NCBI RefSeq assembly: GCF_019420015.1
Contig: NZ_JAHZIA010000028.1
Coordinates: 1-6,246, forward strand
Source: Anaerofustis sp.
GTDB lineage: Bacteria > Bacillota > Clostridia > Eubacteriales > Anaerofustaceae
Length of the DNA stretch: 6,246 nucleotides
Direction: 5' to 3'
The translations under genes and the position numbers were made by a program. Below, in pieces: positions 1 through 6,246 of the stretch. The notes beneath the pieces were generated by a model, which ran no database searches, was not told where the DNA came from, and was given only the letters and a program-made list of their open reading frames with translations. Position 1 is the stretch's first letter. The number at the start of each line of letters is the position of its first letter.

Positions 1-2404
1 ACAAGCGGCAGTACTTGCTTCAATAATCAACGCTCCTACTTATTATAATCCTTTAAAATACGAAGATAAAGACGGGGACGGTGACTATACACTTGTAAAA
101 GAAAAAAATTCAGAAGGCAAAACAGTTCTTGCTTATGACGAAAACAACAAAGAAAGAGCTTTAGCCGTAGTAAAAAATATGTACGACCAAAATCATATAA
201 GCAAAGAAGAATATGATATTGCGTTAGATGAACTCGAAAACAATAAAATAGCTTTAAAACAAAACAAACATGAAGGTGTATATTCTTATTTCACGGATGC
301 TGTATATGAACAAGTAGTTAACGATATTGCAAAGAAATATAACTACTCAAAAGAAGACGCATCAAGTTTTGTACTAAATAACGGACTTACAATAAAAACA
401 ACAATTGATCCAAATGTACAAGAAGCTCTTGAAAAAACAGCGGAAAATGATTCAATCTTCCCTTCTCAATCTTATTCTGCAAGCCAAGCAAGTGCTGCAA
501 TGACAAAGAAAAAAGGAAAAGAAGTAGAATATAATCCGGAAGTAGGAATGACAGTAATTGAAAATAAAACAGGTAAGATAGTAGGTATGGTCGGCGGAAG
601 AGAAAAATCCGCAAGCTTATCTATGAACAGAGCAACACAAAAATTCCAACCGGGTTCATCAACAAAACCTCTTACAACATATGGACCGGGAATCGATTCA
701 GGACAAATAACTGCAGGTACAGCATTTAATGATACTTCTATAAGCGTAGGAGGATGGAAACCTAAAAATGCAGGCGGCGGTAATGAGGGACTGATGACAG
801 TGAGAAAAGGTCTTACCAACTCGGTAAACACCGTAGCTGTACAAGCTATGATGCAAACAGGGTCAGAAACAATTCTTCCTTACGCTGAAAAATTGGGACT
901 TGATATTGTCAAAGAAGGAGATGTAAACGACCTAAACCCTGCAGCTTTGGCTTTAGGAGGATACACGCATGGTCAAACCACACTTAATATGGCAAGCGCC
1001 TACACTACATTTGCAAACGGAGGTGTAAGACAAACACCTATAATGTACACAGAAATCGTAGACAAAAAAGGTGATGTAATATTAAGTAACAAATCAGAAA
1101 AAATAAAAGTTTTTGAACCGGGAACAGCTTTCATAATAACCGATATTTTAAAAGATGTTGTTAAAGGCGGTACTACTTATATAAATATAGAAGGAACTCA
1201 AGTTGCAGGAAAAACAGGTACAACAGATGAAAACAGACATGCGTGGTTCTGTGGATATACACCAGAATATTCAGGAGCTGTATGGTACGGTTATGACCAA
1301 AACGTTGTTACAGTTGACGGTACAACTTACAACTTAAACATCGGAACATACGGTGGTTCTACAAACGGTCCGGCAGCATTTTGGAAAGAAGCATTTACAG
1401 ATATATACAAAAACAAAAAAACAACAAATAGTCAATTTGCTTCAAAACCGGATGATGTATATAAAGCATCCGTTGACGGAGTATCGGGCAAAAGTCCCAC
1501 AGGCTTATCATCAAAAGATCCTAGAGGCTCAAAAGTATACTCGGAATATTTCTTAACGGGAAAAGGTCCTAACGGAAAAGATGATATTCACGTATCGGCA
1601 AAAGTATGTGAGGCATCTAATAAAAAAGCCACAAAATACTGTCCTAAAGACCAAATAAAAAGCTCCGTACTTTTAGATTTAAGCAAAATAACTTACCCAC
1701 CGGGAGTAAGCGGGAAAAATGAAATAGGTTCACAGGCAAAATACAGTCTAAAAGGTAAATGTGATATACATGATAAGGGTACAGTACAATCAATAAAACT
1801 TACGGTAAGTCCGGGAACAATAGAAGTCGGACAAACTGCAAGAGCAACGGTTCAAGGTGTCATGGCTGACGGTTCTACAAAGAACATAAATGCATCGATA
1901 TCTTCAAGCAGTTCATCAATAGCTAGTGTATCTGGAAATACGATAACAGGAAAAGGCAGAGGAAACGCAACAATAACTGCAAAATACTCTTCAGACGGAG
2001 TAACAATGACAGCGAAAGCATCGATTTCTGTAACTGGATCATCTGCACCTACAGCCGAATCCTATGAGTTAAGTTACTCTTCAACAACTATTGAAAAAGG
2101 AGAAAACTTCTCTGCTCCATCTGCCATAATTACATTATCTGACGGAACAACTGCTTATGGGACATTAACAGAAATTAATAACGGAGGATTTGATTCAAAT
2201 ACACCGGGAACTTATACAATAACATATTCTATAAGTTATAACGGAGAAAAATTGGGCGAAAGATCTTTTACCGTTCATGTAACAGAAGATGATGATGACG
2301 ATGATGATAAAAGAAGCAGAATAAATACACCTTTTAAAAGAACACTAGTTTCGACCGATAAAAATAACTTTAATATAAACAATATTTTTTATAACTTGTT
2401 TTAA
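1..2404 (+). CDS. Class A penicillin-binding protein, PBP1A family (5'-truncated)
   Basis: Bifunctional peptidoglycan synthase, membrane-anchored and acting outside the cell: it polymerises glycan strands and cross-links stem peptides. The frame is open from position 2 with no start, so the N-terminal anchor and most of the GT51 domain lie upstream; an ATG at 179 is internal. The GT51 end is seen as QAAVLASIINAPTYYNP (from position 2). The penicillin-binding domain has all three motifs: SSTK at 656-667 (first Ser catalytic), SVN at 821-829 and KTG at 1211-1219. A Cys segment follows (codons 1607, 1640, 1760, with CDIH at 1760-1771), as is common in Firmicute PBP1A. Next come a BIG2-like Ig domain (about 1781-2035), a second Ig-like domain (about 2060-2287), seven Asp (2288-2308) and a 31-residue basic, Asn-rich tail. 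The tail may be a frameshift product. The family call is near certain; which paralogue it is cannot be told. Confidence 0.96.
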   Translation, partial: QAAVLASIINAPTYYNPLKYEDKDGDGDYTLVKEKNSEGKTVLAYDENNKERALAVVKNMYDQNHISKEEYDIALDELENNKIALKQNKHEGVYSYFTDAVYEQVVNDIAKKYNYSKEDASSFVLNNGLTIKTTIDPNVQEALEKTAENDSIFPSQSYSASQASAAMTKKKGKEVEYNPEVGMTVIENKTGKIVGMVGGREKSASLSMNRATQKFQPGSSTKPLTTYGPGIDSGQITAGTAFNDTSISVGGWKPKNAGGGNEGLMTVRKGLTNSVNTVAVQAMMQTGSETILPYAEKLGLDIVKEGDVNDLNPAALALGGYTHGQTTLNMASAYTTFANGGVRQTPIMYTEIVDKKGDVILSNKSEKIKVFEPGTAFIITDILKDVVKGGTTYINIEGTQVAGKTGTTDENRHAWFCGYTPEYSGAVWYGYDQNVVTVDGTTYNLNIGTYGGSTNGPAAFWKEAFTDIYKNKKTTNSQFASKPDDVYKASVDGVSGKSPTGLSSKDPRGSKVYSEYFLTGKGPNGKDDIHVSAKVCEASNKKATKYCPKDQIKSSVLLDLSKITYPPGVSGKNEIGSQAKYSLKGKCDIHDKGTVQSIKLTVSPGTIEVGQTARATVQGVMADGSTKNINASISSSSSSIASVSGNTITGKGRGNATITAKYSSDGVTMTAKASISVTGSSAPTAESYELSYSSTTIEKGENFSAPSAIITLSDGTTAYGTLTEINNGGFDSNTPGTYTITYSISYNGEKLGERSFTVHVTEDDDDDDDKRSRINTPFKRTLVSTDKNNFNINNIFYNLF
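2288..2308 (+). repeat. GAY codon run encoding seven aspartates
   Basis: Seven consecutive Asp codons (six GAT, one GAC) follow a Glu codon near the end of the PBP gene. They end in AAAA (2309-2312). Short triplet repeats next to a homopolymer are prone to length change. One base fewer in the A run would give the acidic end KEAE and a stop at 2322-2324, instead of the 31-residue basic tail that is read now. Confidence 0.75.
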
Positions 2405-2417
2405 ATAAATATTAGAG

Positions 2418-2456
2418 AAAAACACTCGAACAAATTCGGGTGTTTTTTATTTTTTT
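2418..2456 (+). terminator. Rho-independent terminator after the PBP gene
   Basis: A 13-bp stem is formed by 2418-2430 and 2435-2447, with a CAAA loop (2431-2434). It pairs perfectly except for one T-G wobble. It is followed by a T-rich run to 2456. It lies 13 nt after the PBP stop codon and ends about 75 nt before the next start codon, so it separates the PBP gene from the germination operon. Confidence 0.93.
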
Positions 2457-2520
2457 CGTAAAATGATTATTAAAGTATAAATAAAATATATTTTGGTAAA
2501 AATATAAAACAACAAATACT
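2457..2520 (+). promoter_or_regulatory. Likely promoter region of the DUF421-ger operon
   Basis: This AT-rich spacer between the terminator and the ribosome binding site must hold any promoter specific to the downstream operon. Candidate elements are weak. A TATAAA at 2476-2481 has no good TTGACA-like partner. GTATA at 2475-2479 fits the published forespore sigma-G -35 pattern, with a poor -10 candidate AAAAATA at 2498-2504 after an 18-nt spacer; the usual leading C is missing. Base composition makes such matches cheap. Forespore expression is expected from the gene content, not shown by the sequence. Confidence 0.3.
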
Positions 2521-2525
2521 GGAGG
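2521..2525 (+). promoter_or_regulatory. Ribosome binding site of the DUF421 gene
   Basis: GGAGG, a strong Shine-Dalgarno core, lies 5 nt before the ATG at 2531 and fixes that start. It is the ribosome binding site of the first gene in the operon. The following A-subunit gene has no comparable site. Confidence 0.88.
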
Positions 2526-2530
2526 CAAAT

Positions 2531-3253
2531 ATGGAAAATATTTTAAGTACTTCTGTTTTGATATCCGGCAAAACTATATTATCGTTTGTTGTAATATTTA
2601 TTTTGGCCAAAATAACAGGCCCCAGACAAATAACTCAACTGACTTTCAGTGATTATATAGCTGGCATAACAATAGGCTCCATTGCCGCAGAAATGGCAAT
2701 AGATACAAATCTGACATGGTATATTCCCGTACTTGCTATGAGTATATATACCATAATAACACTGTTAATAAATATAACCACTGAAAAAAGCATATTGGGA
2801 CGAAAGTTACTTACCGGAATACCGACAATATTCATATATAAAGGAGAAATAATAGAAGATAATCTTCTAAAGCATAAATATGATATTAATGATTTGTTGA
2901 CACAACTGAGAATAAAAGGATATTTCGATTTATCAAATATTGAATATGCAATACTTGAAACCACCGGAGATATAAGCATCATGCCAAAAGAGAGCTACAG
3001 ACCGACTGTTTTAAAAGACTTAACAATTCCGACTACTCAAAGCGGACTGTGTGCAAATATCGTTTTAGACGGAAATATTTTAGAAGCAAATTTAAAAAAT
3101 ATGAACAAAGATAAAAAATGGTTATTAAAAGAAATAAGTGACAGAGGATATAAGCTGCAAAATATTCTGTTAATGACACTAGATGAAAAAGAAAATATAA
3201 ATATACAATTAAAAGGATTGAAAATAGAAAATAACGACCATTATTTTCTTTAA
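2531..3253 (+). CDS. DUF421/YetF-family membrane protein, first gene of the germination operon
   Basis: 240 residues. Three predicted membrane helices (about residues 8-27, 40-57 and 62-82) precede a soluble domain of about 155 residues. The motif GPRQITQLTFSDYIAGITIG (residues 30-49) matches the conserved G-[KR]-[RK]-Q loop and second helix of DUF421 proteins such as B. subtilis YetF and YdfS. The stretch IKGYFDLSNIEYAILETTGD and the end EKENINIQLK fit the longer YetF-type members with a two-part cytosolic domain. The biochemical role is unknown. Family knowledge: the 2Duf protein of spoVA2mob operons carries a DUF421 domain and affects spore membrane properties, resistance and germination. 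The gene is 11 nt before the receptor A subunit and very likely co-transcribed, so a role in spore membrane or receptor function is inferred. The family call is secure; the function is not. Confidence 0.93.
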   Translation: MENILSTSVLISGKTILSFVVIFILAKITGPRQITQLTFSDYIAGITIGSIAAEMAIDTNLTWYIPVLAMSIYTIITLLINITTEKSILGRKLLTGIPTIFIYKGEIIEDNLLKHKYDINDLLTQLRIKGYFDLSNIEYAILETTGDISIMPKESYRPTVLKDLTIPTTQSGLCANIVLDGNILEANLKNMNKDKKWLLKEISDRGYKLQNILLMTLDEKENINIQLKGLKIENNDHYFL

Positions 3254-3264
3254 AAACAAAAATT

Positions 3265-4725
3265 ATGAAAAATTTATATAAAAGCCTAAAATTAAATACT
3301 GTTTTTATAAAAAATCAATTCAACAACGATGATACTATAAGATACAGAAATTTTAACAACAAAGGAATAGATTATCTTCTTTTATTTATTGACGGAATGT
3401 CTAATAATGAACGCATAAACGAAGATATAATAAAGGCAATTCTTGAAAATAAAAAATATGTATTTAAATTCAATATCTTAAAAAAGCTTAAAGACAAAAT
3501 ACTTTTTGCAAATACTATAAAAGAATTAAATACTTTTGAAGATATATTTTCTGATTTGCTTTACGGAAACACAATTCTCCTGATAGAAGGTCAGAATAAA
3601 GCCCTAAGCATAGATACAAAAGGATTTACACTGAGAGCTATTCAAGAACCTCCGAATGAAAAAATAACAAAAGGACCAAGAGAGGGCTTTGGAGAAAATA
3701 TATTAACAAATCTTTCATTGCTAAGAAGAAAGATACAAAGTCCGAATTTAAAGTTGGAATTTTCGGCAATAGGAAATATTACACAAACCAAAATATGCCT
3801 TGCTTATGTAGACGGTATTGTGGATAAAAAAGTATTAAAGGAGTTAAAAAAGAGATTAAAAAAAATAGATATAGATTCTGTACTTGATACAAATTATATA
3901 ATGGAATCAATAAAGGACGATAAATTTTCTCCTTTTAAAACTACCGGAACATTCGAAAAACCGGATGTCGTTGCAAGTAAAATCCTTGAAGGGCGTGTGG
4001 CTCTTTTCGTAGACGGAACACCAATCGTAATGACCGTTCCTTATTTATTTATAGAAAACTTCATGTCAGGAGATGATTACTATCTAAATTACTATTTTGC
4101 ATCATTTACCAGACTTATAAGAATCATAAGCTTCTTTTTATCAATATCCATACCTGCACTTTTTATAGCAATCATTACATTTCATAAAGAAGTTCTACCT
4201 AGTAACCTGGCAATAAGCATAATAGGAGCACGCGAAGGTATCCCCTGCTCATCTTTAATGGAATGTATTTTAATGATAATAACTTTCGAAATATTAGGAG
4301 AAGCCGGCAACAGAAGCGGTATAGGTGCCAGTACTGCCCTTGGAATCGTCGGAGGTATTGTCGTAGGACAAGCTGCCGTTGAGGCCAGACTCATAAGTGC
4401 TCCTATGATTATAATAGTAGCTTTATCGGCAATAAGCGAGCTTATGATACCAATGACAAAAGGAGCAACTATAATATTTAGATTTTTATTTATAATTTTA
4501 TCCTCCGTTTTAGGTCTTTATGGATTTACAATTGCTTTACTGATAATGCTTGTACACCTTTCAGGACTGGAATCTTTCGGTATGTCTTATATGGCAAATG
4601 TCGTTTACAATTCAGTACAGCAGTTTAAAGATTCATTTTACAGAGCACCATGGTTTAAAATGCTTACAAGACCTACGGATATGTCAAAAAAAACGAATAG
4701 GACGAATAAAAATGAACAAACGTAA
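3265..4725 (+). CDS. gerKA: Spore germinant receptor A subunit (GerA/SpoVAF family)
   Basis: 486 residues, normal for the family. GerAA-type subunits form the oligomeric core of nutrient receptors in the inner spore membrane; the B. subtilis receptor is described as a nutrient-gated ion channel. Residues 1 to about 280 form the soluble N-terminal region. The membrane part begins at LIRIISFFLSISIPALFIAI (residues 284-303), followed by AREGIP (322-327), FEILGEAG (341-348), IVGGIVVGQAAVEA (361-374) and hydrophobic stretches to about 435. It ends in a charged tail containing RAPWFKM. The ATG at 3265 is the only ATG after an in-frame stop at 3232. It has no Shine-Dalgarno sequence, so coupling to the DUF421 gene 11 nt upstream is likely. 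The linker at residues 351-357 (SGIGAST) replaces the usual LPxPIGQ. SpoVAF is a less likely identity, because the C and B subunits follow directly. The K-type symbol rests on A-C-B order only. Confidence 0.95.
   Translation: MKNLYKSLKLNTVFIKNQFNNDDTIRYRNFNNKGIDYLLLFIDGMSNNERINEDIIKAILENKKYVFKFNILKKLKDKILFANTIKELNTFEDIFSDLLYGNTILLIEGQNKALSIDTKGFTLRAIQEPPNEKITKGPREGFGENILTNLSLLRRKIQSPNLKLEFSAIGNITQTKICLAYVDGIVDKKVLKELKKRLKKIDIDSVLDTNYIMESIKDDKFSPFKTTGTFEKPDVVASKILEGRVALFVDGTPIVMTVPYLFIENFMSGDDYYLNYYFASFTRLIRIISFFLSISIPALFIAIITFHKEVLPSNLAISIIGAREGIPCSSLMECILMIITFEILGEAGNRSGIGASTALGIVGGIVVGQAAVEARLISAPMIIIVALSAISELMIPMTKGATIIFRFLFIILSSVLGLYGFTIALLIMLVHLSGLESFGMSYMANVVYNSVQQFKDSFYRAPWFKMLTRPTDMSKKTNRTNKNEQT
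4699..4702 (+). promoter_or_regulatory. Ribosome binding site of the C-subunit gene, inside the A-subunit gene
   Basis: AGGA lies 9 nt before the ATG at 4712, within the last codons of the A-subunit gene. It supports 4712 as the start over an in-frame ATG at 4550. The segment 4550-4711 would add 54 residues before a complete lipoprotein signal peptide. Confidence 0.65.
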
Positions 4726-5788
4726 AATTTTATCACTTTTGTTTTTAATACTAATAATGCCGTTAATGTCTTCATGCTATGACTACTCTGAAATTGAAAG
4801 AGAGATTTTGATATTTACTCTCGGTGTTGATAAAATAAAAACAGGATATGAAGTAAGTGCAGAAACAATCGACGCGAGTGATTACGGTGGACAATTAAGT
4901 GTAAAACCGGAAATAATAACATCAACGGGAAATTCTATTTTCGATGCAATAAGCAAACTTGACGGTAAGTTTAACAACAAAGTCAACTTAAGCCACTGCG
5001 AGCTGATAATTATCGGAGAAAATTATGCAAAATCAGACAGTATAAACGATATTTTAAGCCTTGTACTTGAAAAAAACAATTTAAGATTTAACACTATACT
5101 CACCACCACATACAAATCATCTGCAAAAGATATTTTAAACTCAAAAAGTCACACAGAGACATTTCATGGTTTTGAAATAATAGAACAATTAAGTAAAAAT
5201 AAATTATTTACAAATAACTCCAGAGCATACAGGGTTATCAATACTATAGAAAATAAAGGTAAAGAAGCTATCCTTCCGGTAATAAAAAATACAGAAGAAG
5301 GAGAGAAAAAAAATTTTTATGCAAATAAAATCGCTGTACTGAAAAAAGATAAACTTATAGGGTATATCGAAGAAAAAGACGTTAACTTTTATTCTTTCCT
5401 AATGAACGAAAAGAATTCAATACAACTAAACTTAAAAAAGAATAACAATACCATAAACACCAAAATCACTTTAAACAACACAAAAGAAAAAATAGAAAAC
5501 AATACATTGAATATCAATATGGATGTAAATGCTTATATAGAAAGCATAGAAAATAAAAATATCACAGAAAAAGAAATTGAAAATGAAATTAAGAAAAATA
5601 TTACAAAAGAATTAATATCTTTAATTGATGTAGTACAAAAAAAATTTAAAGTTGATATATTTGGATATGGTTATAGACTAAATAACTTTAAAGAAAAGTC
5701 AAGTGTAGAAGACTGGAATAAATATTTTGAAACGCTTAAAAAAAATGTATACGTAAATGTTAATTTAAAAGAAGATATGGAGGAATAA
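4712..5788 (+). CDS. gerKC: Spore germinant receptor C subunit, Ger(x)C-family lipoprotein
   Basis: 358 residues, at the short end for the family. The signal peptide MNKRKILSLLFLILIMPLMS leads to a lipobox ending at Cys22, so the mature protein is a lipoprotein on the outer face of the inner spore membrane. Family landmarks follow in order: CYDYSEIERE and LGVDKI, matching the usual C-W-D-x-x-E-[IL] and GID[KR] start; LSHCELIIIGENYAKS, matching the 'H.k.iviGe..A' block; the segment AVLKKDKLIGYIEEKD; and near the C-terminus FGYGYRLN and W-x4-F. Trp of the usual CWD is Tyr here. The start at 4712 overlaps the A-subunit gene by 14 nt. The upstream in-frame ATG at 4550 is rejected because the signal peptide would become internal. 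The stop TAA directly abuts the next ATG. The product is thought to work with the A and B subunits as one receptor. Confidence 0.94.
   Translation: MNKRKILSLLFLILIMPLMSSCYDYSEIEREILIFTLGVDKIKTGYEVSAETIDASDYGGQLSVKPEIITSTGNSIFDAISKLDGKFNNKVNLSHCELIIIGENYAKSDSINDILSLVLEKNNLRFNTILTTTYKSSAKDILNSKSHTETFHGFEIIEQLSKNKLFTNNSRAYRVINTIENKGKEAILPVIKNTEEGEKKNFYANKIAVLKKDKLIGYIEEKDVNFYSFLMNEKNSIQLNLKKNNNTINTKITLNNTKEKIENNTLNINMDVNAYIESIENKNITEKEIENEIKKNITKELISLIDVVQKKFKVDIFGYGYRLNNFKEKSSVEDWNKYFETLKKNVYVNVNLKEDMEE
5779..5783 (+). promoter_or_regulatory. Ribosome binding site of the B-subunit gene
   Basis: GGAGG overlaps the last codons of the C-subunit gene, 5 nt before the ATG at 5789. It fixes the B-subunit start at the base after the preceding TAA. 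Confidence 0.88.
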
Positions 5789-6246
5789 ATGAATAAACTT
5801 TCAACAAAAGAAATCATTTATATGATGATCCTATATATACTTACCTCATCAATTATGACAGGATACACATACTTTAATACTGAACACCCAATAAATTTAC
5901 TCATATCTTTTATTTTCGCTTTAATACCTGTAATAGTAAGCATATACCCTATAAAATCAAAGGAAACAAATTTATATGAAATTATAAAACAAAACTTTAA
6001 TAAATTTTTCGCAAAAATTATATATCTGATTTTTATAGTTTATGCAATTATCATTGAAGTTTTTCAACTGAAGTATTTTGTCATCTTTACAAAAATAAAT
6101 ATATTGGTAAAGACACCTATGATCATTACAACGATAATTTTCTTATTGCTTGTATTCTTAATGCTAAAGAAAAATATCGTAACATTAGCTAAATTATCGT
6201 CATTTTTAATTCCATTTATTATATTATTCATATTTTTTGGAATGTT
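5789..6246 (+). CDS. gerKB: Spore germinant receptor B subunit, GerAB-family permease (3'-truncated)
   Basis: The frame is open from ATG 5789 to the window end: 152 codons of an expected 360-370. GerAB proteins belong to the APC-type transporter superfamily and carry the nutrient-binding site of the receptor. The visible part opens with MNKLSTKEIIYMMILYILTS, resembling the 'KIS..Q' start. Five hydrophobic segments follow (about residues 9-28, 35-54, 74-101, 110-126 and 136 to the edge). The landmark VKTP at 107-110, before the fourth helix, fits the conserved 'l..TP' of the family. The N-terminal sequence is diverged: the usual aromatic-rich segment after helix 1 reads TGYTYFNTEHP. The C-terminal half, including several binding-pocket helices, is not visible, so ligand type cannot be judged. 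Position after A and C subunits makes the call strong. Confidence 0.9.
   Translation, partial: MNKLSTKEIIYMMILYILTSSIMTGYTYFNTEHPINLLISFIFALIPVIVSIYPIKSKETNLYEIIKQNFNKFFAKIIYLIFIVYAIIIEVFQLKYFVIFTKINILVKTPMIITTIIFLLLVFLMLKKNIVTLAKLSSFLIPFIILFIFFGM

Noticed and set aside
472..831. 119-codon open frame on the minus strand inside the PBP gene
   Set aside because: It overlaps the SxxK and SxN coding region of the penicillin-binding domain on the opposite strand. Its Pro/Phe-rich translation resembles no family I know.
1321..1336. Short tandem repeat TACAACT x2 in the PBP gene
   Set aside because: It is two imperfectly extended copies within coding sequence (TTYNLN region). It is too short to be distinguished from chance in AT-rich DNA.
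1353..1556. 67-codon open frame on the + strand in another frame of the PBP gene
   Set aside because: The PBP frame is continuous and conserved through this region, and the alternative product has no recognisable features.
2300..2311. DDDDK, resembling an enteropeptidase cleavage site, at the end of the Asp run
   Set aside because: Enteropeptidase is a vertebrate gut protease. The match follows from a low-complexity Asp run ending in Lys and suggests no processing by the host cell.
2653..2982. 109-codon open frame on the minus strand inside the DUF421 gene
   Set aside because: It is fully contained in a well-supported gene and shows no recognisable domain. The AT-rich codon pattern of the + strand gene explains the open frame.
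4550..4711. 54-codon N-terminal extension of the C-subunit gene from ATG 4550
   Set aside because: It overlaps conserved A-subunit coding sequence and would bury a complete lipoprotein signal peptide. A plausible ribosome site stands before 4712.

Overview
The window is low-GC DNA with A-rich coding strands, heavy use of AGA/ATA/AAA codons, and genes all on the + strand. Together with a spore-germinant-receptor operon, this points to an anaerobic, endospore-forming Firmicute of the Clostridia/Tissierellia type. The species cannot be fixed from the sequence alone.

Layout. (1) Positions 1-2404 hold the 3' part of a class A penicillin-binding protein (PBP1A family). The end of the glycosyltransferase domain, the whole transpeptidase domain and a long extracellular C-terminal extension are present. 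The extension has a Cys/Cys/Cys-His segment, a BIG2-type Ig-like domain, a second Ig-like domain, seven aspartates and a short basic tail. The gene closes with a strong intrinsic terminator at 2418-2456. (2) After a short AT-rich intergenic stretch, a compact operon begins: a DUF421/YetF-family membrane protein (2531-3253), a GerA-family germinant receptor A subunit (3265-4725), a Ger(x)C-family lipoprotein C subunit (4712-5788), and the first 152 codons of a GerAB-family permease B subunit (5789 to the window end).

How the genes work together. The A, B and C products are expected to assemble in the inner spore membrane as one germinant receptor. The B subunit binds nutrient, the A subunit forms the oligomeric membrane core, and the C subunit is a lipoprotein on the outer face. 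The A-C-B order is that of gerK-type operons. Genes in the cluster are separated by 11 nt, a 14-nt overlap and 0 nt, so translational coupling is likely. The leading DUF421 gene is the most distinctive part of the layout, because relatives of this family are linked to spore membrane properties and germination. The PBP gene is a separate transcription unit.

I found no tRNA, rRNA, CRISPR array, insertion sequence or phage element. No gene-free stretch exceeds 300 bases. I did not find a clearly novel system. The points most worth checking are the DUF421-ger operon, a substituted loop in the A subunit, the likely frame change at the PBP C-terminus, and a Ca-loop-like insert in the PBP.
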